Positions 27,763 to 38,750 are shown, counted from the first letter of the stretch. The stretch: DNA of 64,000 bases from Microglena sp. YARC (GCA_022414725.1 CM039462.1:38987186-39051185), one strand, 5' to 3'. A program made the numbers and translations. Notes: generated by a model not told the origin, from the sequence alone.

Positions 27763-30483
27763 ATGACGGACACTGATATATGGGCTGATCGACACAGGAA
27801 CTCCAAGTCCCTCCCGATGGAAGAATGGCTTCGTGACGGCGCTGTCTTGGTGCGTGAGGCGTTTAAGTACGCTTGCGAAGACGTTGGCTTGGTGTGGGGA
27901 AAAGTCGATATCCATGAGGAGCTGTTTGATTCTGCTGTGAAGGCGTTGAATAACGTCAACCTGAACATGAAGCTGTACGTGAGCCAGGTGTATGGAATGG
28001 CATGGACTATGATGCGGTTCTACAAGATACAAGACAATTCCGCTGCTTCTGTTTTTCCTGGCGGCTTGATTTTGGACGACCTAGGGACTGGAAAGACGAT
28101 CAAGGCGTTGCTCGCGATTTGTGGAATTTCCTACATGATGGGGTGGAATGATAGCATCAATCTGGAGAACAAAGACAACTGCAGTGTAGTCGTGGTCCCT
28201 GATGTTTTGGTAGCCACGGATGTGTGGATGCACCATGCGGCCATTCTGTTCAAGTCGTCCGGAATCGTGGCTCATATTACGAATGCGAGGATGTTCCCCA
28301 AGCATTTCCCCATGGTGGCTATCATGGATCTGAAACTGTTCTCAAACAAGAACAAGCCTACGTTCCTGGAGGTACGTACCCATTGATTGTGTTCAAAACG
28401 CAGTTGCATATTTTTGTAACACAGTCTCGAACAATGTCTTCATCGTCCCTTGATATGTCGATGATGCACGGTTGTTCTGACATGTTGCATGCAGGTCTTG
28501 TAATCACTCATCTGCATACACACATTTCACAAACAAACACACTGAAAAATAGGTGTCTGCACATGAGGACACTCAAAATAACTGTCAAAATGTAGAGAAT
28601 CTTTCACAAACAAACATACTGAAAAATAGGTGTCTGCACATGAGGACACTCAAAATAACTGTCAAAATGTAGAGAATCTTTCACAAACAAACAACTGAAA
28701 AATAGGTGTCTGCACATGAGGACACTCAAAATAACTGTCAAAATGTAGAGAATCTTTCACAAACAAACAACTGAAAAATAGGTGTCTGCACATGAGGACA
28801 CTCAAAATAACTGTCAAAATGTAGAGAATCTTTCACAAACAAACAACTGAAAAATAGGTGTCTGCACATGAGGACACTCAAAATAACTGTCAAAATGTAG
28901 AGAATCTTTCACAAACAAACAAACTGAAAAATAGGTGTCTGCACATGAGGACACTCAAAATAACTGTCAAAATGTAGAGAATCTTTCACAAACAAACATA
29001 CTGAAAAATAGGTGTCTGCACATGAGGACACTCAAAATAACTGTCAAAATGTAGAGAATCTTTCACAAACAAACAACTGAAAAATAGGTGTCTGCACATG
29101 AGGACACTCAAAATAACTGTCAAAATGTAGAGAATCTTTCACAAACAAACAACTGAAAAATAACTTAACATTATTCCCTTGTGTATCAACCACAAATGTG
29201 TTGAACAGAAAAAGATGCTGGAATGCTACAATGAAACTCACACTTCTTTGAGCACACGTTTATTCTGATTGTCATTTTATCGATGTTTGCAGAAGCGTAA
29301 TGGGAAGGCTTTCAACTGCGTCTTTGTGGATGAGGTCCACAAGATTCATACGCCCCGCCAGTGGTTCAACAACATCGGTCATGCGGTTTTCCCTATGACG
29401 GCGACCCCCCCCCCTGCTGGCAAACGTGTCTTTGAGGAAATTGTGTGGTACATACACATTGAAGATACCATTGATGTCGAGGAGAGCTCGGACATGTACA
29501 GGACGTCGGTGGATAAGGTGAAGTTGGCTGCTGAAAACGGCGATGCTTTGCCGCTGCTCTCGAGTCTGGTACTAGTGGACATGGACCCTGTCACTGAACA
29601 GTTCCAGTCATTCATGGCCAAGTGCGTTGATTCCTCCATCTCACGCACCAAGGTTGGTGCGAACAAGGTGTACAGCTCCACATACTTCATGCCATGGATG
29701 TTGCTTGAGCACCAGAAGGGGGAGGAGTCGTCTTCATCTAGCAAGAAGCGTCGGATATCTCATGCGGACCGTTTCATCAGGAAGGAGGGCTACGACTTTG
29801 TCTTCATGAACCCTCCTTCCGACCCAAGCAAGACACTGACCTCGATGAAGGAGAAGATGTCCACCGAAGATACCGATTCGTTTGATTTCTTCGAGCTTGC
29901 GAAGTCATCTCCGCACAAGATTGATTGTGACGGCACACGAGTCTATGTGGGTCCCTACATTGCCGGGGCCATCGATGTGTTGAATAATGTGATGTGTATG
30001 GAGAGTTCCGACACCAAGGTGGTCATCTTCACGATGTTTACTCAGGAACTCGAATTGTTGACCTTCCTCATCAACAGCATGCGCATGAAGCACCAACACA
30101 GCGGACAGTGCGTCGTTGCCCTGGGCTTGAATGGGAAGACGAGCAACAGCGAAAAGGATTACACATTGGACAAATTCAGGGTTCCCGATTCCCAGGAGCG
30201 AGTTCTAATCCTCAGCCGGACGTACGCCAAGGGCCTGAACCTTCAGGCGGCGAACAACATCATCATGCTTACGGTGGACAACGATGTGAATAATGACAAT
30301 CAGGCCATCCATCGGGTGTTCAGGAGCGAGCAGACACGGTCTGTACTATGGACGCATGTGTGCGGGAGGAGTTCGGTTGAGAGGGCGTGTGTGGCGAAGA
30401 AGCTTGGCAAGAAAAACTGTGACAAGGAAGACCATGTCGGAGCAATGTGCAATAACATGGAATTTAGCTTGCGAGACAGCTGA
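27763..30483 (+). CDS. SNF2-type helicase, split by an intron
   Basis: Two exons, 27763-28371 and 29293-30483, join in phase 0 to give about 599 residues. Exon 1 starts at ATG 27763 (MTDTDIWADRH) and holds motif I, DDLGTGKTIKALLAI, near residue 104. Exon 2 holds motif II VDEVHKIHTP, motif III MTATPPP, and motifs V and VI in KGLNLQAANNIIMLT and QAIHRVFRSEQTRSV. These define an SF2 helicase or translocase of the SNF2 type. NCLDVs use such ATPases in transcription or DNA remodelling; the exact role is unknown. Exon 1 ends FLE and exon 2 begins KRNGKAFNC, and nothing conserved seems missing at the join. Without splicing the protein would stop shortly after FLEVRTH and lack motif II onward. No indel is apparent in either exon. 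Confidence 0.85.
28372..29292 (+). other. Probable spliceosomal intron, 921 bp
   Basis: Starts GTACGT directly after the exon codon GAG and ends tcgatgtttgcag before aagcgtaatggg, giving consensus GT-AG sites with a pyrimidine-containing stretch before the AG. Both sides stay in the same codon phase. In-frame stops occur soon after the donor site. Most of the intron is a minisatellite. A self-splicing intron or intein is less likely: no nuclease ORF or conserved intein block is seen. Confidence 0.8.
28525..29163 (+). repeat. 76-77 bp minisatellite inside the intron
   Basis: Eight near-identical units with landmarks ctttcacaaacaaaca, actgaaaaataggtgtctgc, acatgaggacactcaaaata and actgtcaaaatgtagagaat. 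Starts of aggtgtctgc fall near 28551, 28628, 28704, 28780, 28856, 28933, 29010 and 29086. Unit length varies only by one base in the caaacaaaca part. Units are contiguous with no spacers. Confidence 0.95.
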
Positions 30484-30525
30484 TGTTTCCATTTTGAATA
30501 AACACGTTGCATATATTTTATTTTT

Positions 30526-30592
30526 TACACTCGACAGAATACTAAATTGAAACCGCTTTCTGGAGTGTACGGTACACCTTATGGTGTAGAAA
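30526..30592 (+). repeat. Dispersed repeat, family 2
   Basis: tacactcgacagaatactaa, ttgaaaccgctttctggagt, gtacggtacaccttatggtgta. It lies 40 bp after the helicase stop. Confidence 0.75.
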
Positions 30593-30722
30593 CCCACATT
30601 GCACCATGTTTTTTGTATCCCATCAACAACATGCATCCCTGCAAAAAGTTGAATTTCAATTCTGATTCACCATGTTTTGTACGTCGGAGATTTCATTGTA
30701 AAAGAGCAAGCTTGTGATCTTT

Positions 30723-31247
30723 CTACACCGGTGGACGCGTTCCCCAGAAATTGGGTGGTTCCTTTGCTTCCATATTCTCGGCATTGTATGAGGGGTACGC
30801 AGATGCAATCAGAATCTCTTCCTGGGAACGCATAAACGGATAGGGCACGTCGTATGTTGCGACGGTGCGGTGGTTACCAGATGGCCTCCGTGGCATAGAG
30901 ATTGAGCGGAACGGAACAGGTTCTCCTAAACGCAATGACCCCCGTCTCAACTTACCTTGTGATCGCCACAATATGTACACTGTAGGGGGCACGAGATCTC
31001 CTTTGAGGTTTGCGTAGTACGAAGACGGGGGGGCTGCAAAACGAAGTTCGTACGTGTTGCTTTTGGAGTTTAGGTGGACTTTCCCTCTATTTGGTGTGCC
31101 ATAGAATGCCTGACGCGCGTCCGCATAAGGGAGTGCCGACCCTGAAAAACTCATCCTTCGGTCAACGGGGTTCGCTGCGATGTACTCCACAACATCTCCG
31201 TCTACGATCTCGTTGGGCGGAAGTATCACTGGAAAATCGAAATACAT
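30723..31247 (-). CDS. Conserved NCLDV protein of unknown function, 174 aa
   Basis: Intact from ATG 31247 (MYFDFPVILPPNE). Landmarks VDRRMSFSGSALPYADA, QAFYGTPNRGKVHL, PPSSYYANLKGDLVPPTVYI form a beta-rich pattern I associate with a family shared by mimivirus- and marseillevirus-like genomes, with no known role. No signal peptide or membrane helix. It is divergently arranged with the DNA polymerase, the starts about 105 bp apart, so both may share a control region. Confidence 0.7.
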   Translation of the reverse strand: MYFDFPVILPPNEIVDGDVVEYIAANPVDRRMSFSGSALPYADARQAFYGTPNRGKVHLNSKSNTYELRFAAPPSSYYANLKGDLVPPTVYILWRSQGKLRRGSLRLGEPVPFRSISMPRRPSGNHRTVATYDVPYPFMRSQEEILIASAYPSYNAENMEAKEPPNFWGTRPPV

Positions 31248-31351
31248 TACAATCACTTTACAATGTTGTCCACAATTTTTTTACAATGGATTCTCGAGAA
31301 AGGAATGTAAAGCTCTTGATGGGTTAAGTTATTAATCCACACATCAGTTAC

Positions 31352-34300
31352 ATGAATACACGTGACCGTCTCATTGCATCTGCCATCGACAGCAATGTCT
31401 CGGATGGCGATGGGGCGACACCGTCATCAATCTCCGCACAGTGTCTCACGTGGTACGCAGAGGACGTCGAGGATTGCAATGGCTCTGACGACGACGATAG
31501 TGACAACTCTGCTGACGAGGACGGCTCGAGACCCCAAAGAAGTCGTGACACTTCTCGGTACCGCATCCACATGTTCGGTGTGTCCAAGTGTGGTCGATCT
31601 GTGCACGCGGAGATCGATGGCGCGCAGCCAAGGTTCTACTTGAGGAGCAGAGCAGGCTCGTTCTCAACACTCCGCCAATGGCTCTACGAGATAGCAGGCT
31701 CGTACGTGCGCATTGAAGATGTGGAGATTGTGCATCGCATGAACTTCTGGGGGTTTAACAACCATCAAAAGGAACCGTTCGCCATGCTCACATTCAGATC
31801 ACTTCGAGGCATGCGTGTGCTTGCGAGCTCTATCCAAAAGAAGATAGATACCGGGAACGTTCCGCATGGCTTGCGCCCACTCGAGCTCTTCGAATCCAAC
31901 GTGGACCCCATCCTACGCTTCTTCCACGAACACCAAATCCAACCCGCCGGGTGGGTGGACGTGGACGCAGAAAAGCTTGCAAGACGAGGATCCAAAAAGC
32001 GTGAACCCTTAAGCACCCGACTGCATGCGCACATCCAGCTGCCTCAAAGAAGCCATCGAGGTCCATCACTGGAGATCGGTATACGTCCATCTGTTTCGAC
32101 CTCAAACGAGGACATGGCTCCGTTGGTGATCGCCAGCTTTGATCTCGAGTGCGACTCCTTGCACGGCGACTTTCCTGTCCCTATCAAGGACTACCGTCGT
32201 CTCGCGCTCGACGTGGACAACCTGTGGGAAGTAGGCGGCAAGTTGCCTCTGAAGCAGTCCGGTAGCGAGTACGACGTCAAGAAGGTGTTGATGGCTGCCA
32301 TGGATGACGCGTTCTTCAACCAGGGTTCTGAGGGTCTTGCGCACGCACTCGCGTTCTCACACACCTCGTCGTCTAACAGAGACCGCGTGCGCATGCTCCC
32401 TACCTTCAATCACGTCGCAGACGACATGTACGCTATTCTTAAACAAAGTCAAAAGCTGAACGGCTCCACCAATCGCGTGGAGAAGCTCTTGTCCGTTCTG
32501 AACAAGGCCTTCATGCATGCGCATCCGCTCAAGGGTGACTCCATCATCCAGATCGGCGTGACCGCGCATGTCTACGGTCAGCAACATGCGTCCTCGCGAG
32601 CGATATTTGTCCTCGGCTCTTGCACCGAGGAACTGGGCGACGATGACGATACCAACAAGACAGTTGTGCACACATTTGAGTCTGAGGCGGATCTCATTTG
32701 CGCGTGGGCCGACTACGTTGGCAAGGACCTGGACCCTGACATTCTGACAGGATACAACATCTTCGGCTTCGACTTCTCGTACCTGCACGAGCGCGCCACG
32801 GCACTAGACGTGGACGAACGCATATGCGATAGTCTCACGCGTCTCTCCCACGCACCAGGCAAGCTGGTCGTTCGTGAGATGTCTTCTTCTGCCTTGGGTG
32901 ACAACGTCCTCAAGTACATTGATGCTCCTGGACGCGTGCTCATAGACCTCATGAAGATAGTGCAACGCGACCACCGACTGGACTCTTACAAGCTCGACGC
33001 CGTTGCTCGACATTTCACGGGAGAGGCAAAGGACGACGTCTCCCCCAAGGACATTTTCAGATTGCAGAAGGGAAGTGCCGAGGACCGCGCGATCATCGCT
33101 CGGTACTGCGTCCAGGATTGCGCTCTGTGCAACCTGTTGGTCGCCAAACTAGAGATCCTCGCTAACAACGTTGGCATGGCCAACGTTTGCTGGGTTCCTC
33201 TATCGTACATCTTCATGCGCGGTCAGGGCGTCAAGATCTTCTCGTTGGTGTCCAAGCAGTGTCTCGAGGACGGGTTCGTCATTCCCACAAAACGCTACGT
33301 CCCTCCCCAGTCGTTTGGGGAGGGGGTGGATGAGGAGGATGGGTACGAGGGTGCAATCGTGCTCGAGCCAGAGACCGGTATGTACCTTGACACACCGGTG
33401 TCCGTTCTAGATTACAACTCGTTGTACCCTTCGTCAATGATCTCAGAGAACATCTCGCACGACACGATAGTGTTGGATAAGGAGAAATACGGGTCTCTTC
33501 CTGGTGTGGATTATGTGGAGATTTCTACCACCGATACCCAGGTCTGTCGGTTCGCGCAATCGCGCAAGGGCGTTCTTCCCTGCATCCTCGAGGCGCTCCT
33601 CCAACGCCGCAAACAAACCCGTTATCGCGCCACGCATGTGCGTGTTTCGGACGCTGCTACCAACGAAACTGTTTTTGTCGGACAAGAAAAAGACTGGGAG
33701 AAGAAGAAGCTCTTGAGCTTGAGGATGCGAAGAATTACAAGATAGAGCCGGCTTACACGAACTTCCAGCGCGCTGTTTTGGATGGGTTGCAGCTCGCGTA
33801 CAAGACCACTGCAAACTCCTTGTACGGTCAGATGGGTGCTCGCACGAGTCCTCTGTACCTTCGCGATGTGGCGGCTTGCACCACTGCAACTGGACGCGCC
33901 ATGATCATGCTTGCAAAGAATTTCATCGAGCGGGAGTTCCAGGGGCATGTCGTGTACGGCGACACGGACTCGTTGTTTGTCGTCTTTCCCTCACCCGACA
34001 ATGCATCGCATCGCGACCGCCTTGCGACAAGCATCCGGGCTGGACAGGACGTCTCGAGGGAGATCCATCAGCACCTCAAGAAGCCGCACAACCTGGAGTA
34101 CGAGAAGACGCTCTTCCCCCTCATATTGTTGAGCAAGAAGCGGTATGTCGGGCTTCTTTACGAGAACGACCCTGACGAGCCCGCACCAAAGCAGAAGTCC
34201 ATGGGCATAGCTCTCAAGAGACGTGACTATGCCCAGGTTGTGAAGCGTGTGTACGGTGGCGTGATCGATATTGTGCTGACGCGGAGGGACGTGCCTGCGG

Positions 34301-34902
34301 CCGTGAGCTTCTTGCGTGACAGGCTTCGTGAGCTCGCTGCTGGTCGCACTCCATTGGAGGAACTTGTTATTAGTAAGACGCTGAAGAGCCACTACAAGTT
34401 CCCTGCCCAGATCGCGCATGCCGTGCTTGCCCGTCGTATGTACGAGCGCGACCCTGGCTCTGCGCCGCAGGTTAATGACCGGATTCCCTATGTCTTCGTC
34501 GAGACGACGAAGAAGAACGCGCTCATGGGCGAGCGCATAGAGCACGTCGACTTTGTGCGGGCGAACCCTGAGAAGGTGCGCATCGACGCGAAGATGTACA
34601 TCGAGAACCAGTTGATGAAGCCTTGCACGCAACTGCTTGCCATCGCTCTCGAACAGATCCCCGGGTACACTTATCGCGTGGCCCTCTCTGGTCGCCGCGC
34701 TCTCAGCGACATCGCTGATGCGAAGAACGGCGACGTAGCCAAGGCGCGCGAGCGGCTGAACACGCTTCGTGAACGGGAGGTTGAAAGACTCGTGTTCACG
34801 CCTGTGATTGCGTCCGATGATGTGCGTCGGAGCGTGAACCGATGCAATGGACAGCGGGAGATATCAAGCTTCTTTTCGGTATACAGTCAGCGGAACAGTT
34901 AA
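31352..34902 (+). pseudogene. polB: Family B DNA polymerase, one frameshift
   Basis: A delta-type replicative polymerase of about 1180 residues with proofreading. The first frame (31352-33745) has exonuclease motifs FDLECDS (near 263), YNIFGFDFSYL and YCVQDCALCN, and polymerase motif A LDYNSLYPSSMIS (near 687). The second frame (to 34902) has motif B KTTANSLYGQMGA and motif C VYGDTDSLFV. The break is near 33683-33710: after FVGQEK the protein should continue LELEDAKNYKIEPAY. One missing base in the run caagaaaaagac explains it. All catalytic Asp and Glu residues are present. The C-terminus has QREISSFF, a textbook PIP box for PCNA binding, followed by a tail and stop contributed by a family 2 repeat end. 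Sequencing error is likely; a truly split or dead gene is the alternative. Confidence 0.95.
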
Positions 34903-34955
34903 ATGAACAATATTATCCGTTGTTCAATACAGTCAGCGGAACAGTTAAATGAAAA
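34877..34955 (+). repeat. Two family 2 repeat ends in tandem
   Basis: atacagtcagcggaacagtt aaatgaa occurs twice (34880 and 34926 regions). The first copy encodes the last residues YSQRNS and the stop of the DNA polymerase. Confidence 0.85.
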
Positions 34956-35062
34956 ATGGCGAATGTCGTCAGTCCAAGTTTTACATTATTGTAACAAGCA
35001 TCCTTGACTTGACTTGACGACCCCAAAAAATTATGAAATGTATCTGTATAAAATTTTGACAG

Positions 35063-35713
35063 ATGGAATCATTAGTAGCATTTATATCTATTTTACTGGT
35101 CATGGTCGTCGCCGGCTTTCTCATCGCATCGCACATTTCCCTGCGAAGAGAGATCAACACACATGAAGTCGAGTTGGGAGATCTCGTATTGCGGTCGAAT
35201 GCCGAGTTCAAACGCTCTCAACAAGCGGACACCATGCATTCATGTTCTTTGAAAAAGGGAAAGCAGTCTGATGTAAAGATTAATACGATGTTGAAAGACG
35301 GTTTAGCGACGGTAAACACAAGATCTAACGACATGAATTCCCACATCGTCGCAATGGAACGTAACCAGAAGGCATTGGACTCGAAAGTGAATTTCTCAAC
35401 AGGTCTGTCGGCCAAAGGAACTTTGAATGTAACTGGAGCCACTGCCAAGGTCTGCATTGACGGGATTTGTATGACAAGGGGAGACATCTCCAATTTCAAG
35501 GCCGCCATCGCTCAATTACAGCAGAAACCACACGCTACGACCTCGGTCGCTAAAAATGCACTGGCAGATGCGCAGGCGCGTGCATGGATACAGGAGCAAG
35601 CACAAGCACAGGCGCGTGCAGCACATGAACAAACACAGGCGCGTGCAGCACAGGCACAAGGCTCGTGCAGATGCACAGGCACTGGCAGACGCACCAGCAC
35701 GAGCACTCGATAG
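35063..35713 (+). CDS. Membrane-anchored virion-like protein with Ala/Gln-rich tail
   Basis: 216 residues. An N-terminal membrane helix (LVAFISILLVMVVAGFLIA, residues 4-23) is followed by a probable coiled coil, a small beta segment (GTLNVTGATAKVCIDGICMT RGDI) and a repetitive Gln/Ala/Arg tail (QAQARAAHEQTQARAAQAQ). The CIDGxCxT motif with an N-terminal anchor recurs in virion proteins of algal giant viruses, as I recall; location in the virion is inferred. The last 20 residues read as Cys/Thr/Arg-rich and look like the product of a frameshift within the repeat tail, since the other frame continues Ala-rich. Confidence 0.6.
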   Translation: MESLVAFISILLVMVVAGFLIASHISLRREINTHEVELGDLVLRSNAEFKRSQQADTMHSCSLKKGKQSDVKINTMLKDGLATVNTRSNDMNSHIVAMERNQKALDSKVNFSTGLSAKGTLNVTGATAKVCIDGICMTRGDISNFKAAIAQLQQKPHATTSVAKNALADAQARAWIQEQAQAQARAAHEQTQARAAQAQGSCRCTGTGRRTSTSTR

Positions 35714-35954
35714 GTTATCCAGTGATGGCACTAGTACATTGCATCAAGGAAAAGATCGAACCATGCAATGATGCAAATGCAAATACAGGACTGCAGATCG
35801 TTGCTTTTGTTGCTTTCGAGATATTCGTCAAGAACTCGTTTCTAAATTCTGAGTAGACATTTCAAAAAATCCGCCGGGAGGAAGGAACGCCCATTATAAG
35901 GGATACACTGTATTAGTGTAAAGCTGATTTTTACTTTGTCCATACAATGGAAAT

Positions 35955-37178
35955 ATGGCAACTTCAACCGTAGGTGTTTTCAAACCTAGTTTTTCATGCA
36001 CCCCTGTGAACAGCCCGGATGAGCGCCGAGCGATACGTCGGTACCTGTTCTCCCGGTACAACCTAAAGATGATGGAGGGTCCTCCCAAATTCGGCAACTC
36101 CATGTACTTCAACCGGACATTACCGCCACATGGATCAAAAAACAATCCCGCCACAGCCAGCACCCACAACATGATGTTTCGCGCTAAATACAACGCTATA
36201 GGACGAAATCACCAACCTCGTCAGTTCCTATTACTCATAACTCGCGCAATCGGTTCTAGCAGGAGCGGTTCTATCGTGTTGATAAATAGGTGTGTGGACA
36301 GCTGCATTGCTGCATCCGGCCTCTTTGCCCCCGCAGACATGTTCGACGATGACACACTCATCGAGGGGGAGATGGAAGACCGCTTACTGGACGAGGTGTA
36401 TCCCACCAATATCACGAAAGAACAAACGCACCGCGTCTTCTGTGCGACAGACGTCCTAGTGTGGCACGGGAGACCTGTTGGTGTAGGACACCACGGACCT
36501 TCGGGACAACAACAATGCATGATGAACGCGACGCAGAGAACGGAACTTCTCCATACGTGGTACGCAGAATTCGAACGTTGCAATAACAATCTCGTGGTAG
36601 GGGCAGTCAGCGGCGACGTCGAAATTATCTTGTCTGCATGGCACACCAATATCGTAGGGCTCTATCGATCCCTATTCGTCTCACCGACAGACAACACGAT
36701 GTCGTCGACAACCGTCACACACATCGTCGCAAGACACAACAACAAAGTAGCGACGCAAAAGGACGCACTCATGCCGCTCATCTTTGATGACAACGACATT
36801 ATTGCTGACGATGATGCCGCCATTATTGCTGACGATGATGCCGCCATTATTGCGGATGAAGATGAAGATGCCAGACACCGGTCTGACGACCCCCTTCAAC
36901 CTGAAGAAACAGAGTATGCCTCGGCGAGGCTCGAGCCAGAAGCTGTACGACATCTGTTCTATGTGCGTGCGACACACATGCCCGATGTGTACGAACTTTA
37001 CCGTGAAGAGGTCTCTGCGAGTCTATCGCGCTCTCCGGACGCATTCGCTGGCGTGCGCTCCATGCGTGACAGTCTGATCATGCGTTCCCTTTTTTCCGCA
37101 TCCTCAGGCGGCGGCGCGACGCTCCCCCAGTGCATGTTTGTGTTCGATACAGTCATCGGGAAGTGGACACCCGAGTAA
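35955..37178 (+). CDS. Unknown protein, 407 aa
   Basis: Intact, starting at ATG 35955 (MATSTVGVFKPSF). No family recognised. The N-terminal half is basic and beta-rich (RRYLFSRYNLKMMEGPPKFG), the middle holds FCATDVLVWHGRPVGVGHHG and a WY/Cys-containing segment, and near residue 280 there is a three-fold acidic repeat IIADDDAA. The C-terminal third is helical. No membrane helix or catalytic signature. It lies about 80 bp after a partial family 3 repeat (35865-35895). Confidence 0.6.
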   Translation: MATSTVGVFKPSFSCTPVNSPDERRAIRRYLFSRYNLKMMEGPPKFGNSMYFNRTLPPHGSKNNPATASTHNMMFRAKYNAIGRNHQPRQFLLLITRAIGSSRSGSIVLINRCVDSCIAASGLFAPADMFDDDTLIEGEMEDRLLDEVYPTNITKEQTHRVFCATDVLVWHGRPVGVGHHGPSGQQQCMMNATQRTELLHTWYAEFERCNNNLVVGAVSGDVEIILSAWHTNIVGLYRSLFVSPTDNTMSSTTVTHIVARHNNKVATQKDALMPLIFDDNDIIADDDAAIIADDDAAIIADEDEDARHRSDDPLQPEETEYASARLEPEAVRHLFYVRATHMPDVYELYREEVSASLSRSPDAFAGVRSMRDSLIMRSLFSASSGGGATLPQCMFVFDTVIGKWTPE

Positions 37179-37842
37179 TGGTAATATTTGTTTGAGAAGG
37201 TTGCAACAGTTGCCAAGACAATAAATAGTTCAGGGACCAGATGCAGATTATGGAACAGTGTTGTTCTTGCACGTGCTTGAGAAGTGCGGTTTGCTTGAAT
37301 AAGTACATACACTTTGCAATAATTGTCAATTCACATGTGACATAGACATTGTGGGGGTGGGGCATCATCCAATGTGCGCTGTGGTGCAACCTGGCACCGA
37401 GACGTGAACGCTGCCAAGAACCTTCTTCTGCTTCTGACAACGTGTATGGACGGGAGAGAGTGTTCCATCGTCTCCCCCCAAAACCACAGTTTCCATCGAG
37501 GCGAGTGTGAGCGCTAAATTGACCGACCCACCTGGGTTTGTCAGCAGCTTGCCTTGTTATCCTTTGGGCCAGCTTAAATGCTGAAATACAGAGATGAAGG
37601 GCAAAAATATGTACTCGCCTTTAGCTGATCTACCCATTGGGTTCAAGGGTCACCGGTAGGGCGTCCCACAAATTGCGTCTCCGACTGTAAGTTCGATGAC
37701 AACCAAATATGTAAAAACTGTATGTATCTGCCTGAATGCATCGCGCAAACCTTTCTCAGACTCTACAAAATAATAAGGTCCCAAAATTAAATGAAAACAA
37801 CTGTATGAGACCACATTATTTCATATCCTCATACAAAACCAA
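37179..37842. other. Gene-free stretch, 660 bp
   Basis: No gene or recognised repeat. Short frames on both strands lack motifs. Confidence 0.5.
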
Positions 37843-38463
37843 ATGGAGAAAATCAACGACATCGACGTCAATTTGATCAACAAACGCGCGTTCGACACCG
37901 CACGTCGCATCCAAGGAAACAATACCGAGGAAATACAGAAGAATTTAGTTAATACCAACAAGTACTATGACCACGTGAACAAGCAAGCGACACAACGTGC
38001 ATTCAAGACAAACAATGCCGTTTCCAACCTGTTGTACCACAAAAACACGGACTTGGTCGCGCAAATGAATGAGAGCTGGAACACGAACCGACACTTTCAT
38101 CTGACGCTAGACAAAGAAGCATCGCGTTTGGATAAGGGAAACAAGACTGCAAAAGTCGATGTCTACAGAATGCGTCAAGAGGAATTGCAACTCGAGTATA
38201 CACGCAATCTATACAAGGTGAAGAAATACATAGTGATCAAGACATGCATGATCATCTGCATCGCGGCATTGGTTTATAGGATACACACTTCCGGAAAACT
38301 GAAGAAGAAATTTGCCATTATCATCATCGCAGTTGTAACAATTATATACATCATTTCAATTATCAGAGACCTGACCGATGCAAACAAGCGACGTCACATG
38401 GACTGGGAACGCTACTATTGGAAGAGCAATAATATTGACGGAAACAAAGATAAGTGCGAGTAA
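37843..38463 (+). CDS. Putative two-helix membrane protein, 206 aa
   Basis: Intact from ATG 37843. The first 130 residues are polar and mostly helical, rich in Asn and Lys (NINKRAFDTARRIQGNN), then come two adjacent hydrophobic helices (IVIKTCMIICIAALVY and FAIIIIAVVTIIYIISII) and a basic tail. The order suggests a soluble domain held at a membrane by a helical hairpin. NCLDVs encode several such virion membrane proteins; the family is not recognised. Confidence 0.65.
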   Translation: MEKINDIDVNLINKRAFDTARRIQGNNTEEIQKNLVNTNKYYDHVNKQATQRAFKTNNAVSNLLYHKNTDLVAQMNESWNTNRHFHLTLDKEASRLDKGNKTAKVDVYRMRQEELQLEYTRNLYKVKKYIVIKTCMIICIAALVYRIHTSGKLKKKFAIIIIAVVTIIYIISIIRDLTDANKRRHMDWERYYWKSNNIDGNKDKCE

Positions 38464-38487
38464 ACGTGTCATTGTGACATACATCTA

Positions 38488-38606
38488 CACTCGACGGAAC
38501 ACTTAAATGAAACGTCTTTTGTACGGCCATACCGGAATGTGTTGTAGCGACCACAGGGCGGTGGTGTACAATCGCGATTCCGCTCCAGACCATGTTCCGC
38601 CGACTG
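38488..38606. mobile_element. Complete TA-flanked MITE, family 2
   Basis: A 119-bp element with inverted ends cactcgacggaacac / catgttccgccgactg, flanked by TA on both sides, with no coding capacity. It starts about 25 bp after the preceding stop. It explains the many solitary tacagtcRRcggaac ends elsewhere (about 119, 6569, 10430, 30526, 34880, 34926, 44733, 60785, 62377). Confidence 0.75.
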
Positions 38607-38697
38607 TATTACAAATTCCTCTGGAGGCAAGTATGTTTCATTTTACAGTTCCGACGACATCATCTGCAAGTTGTATTGAGTGTAAATAGATATAACA

Positions 38698-38750
38698 CAA
38701 ATTCAAATTAAAAGTAAAATTCAAATTCAAATTCAAATCCAAATCCAATT
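38698..38750 (+). repeat. Short AAATTC/AAATCC repeats
   Basis: About eight short copies of caaattc, aaattcaaat and caaatccaaat, in the spacer upstream of 38818. Confidence 0.75.

Noticed and set aside
28525..29163. CRISPR-like array
   Set aside because: Units of 76-77 bp follow each other directly with no unique spacers, inside an intron, and no cas genes are near.
33670..33720. Programmed -1 frameshift or intein in the DNA polymerase
   Set aside because: The run has only five As preceded by G, not a standard slippery heptamer; the gap has no intein blocks.
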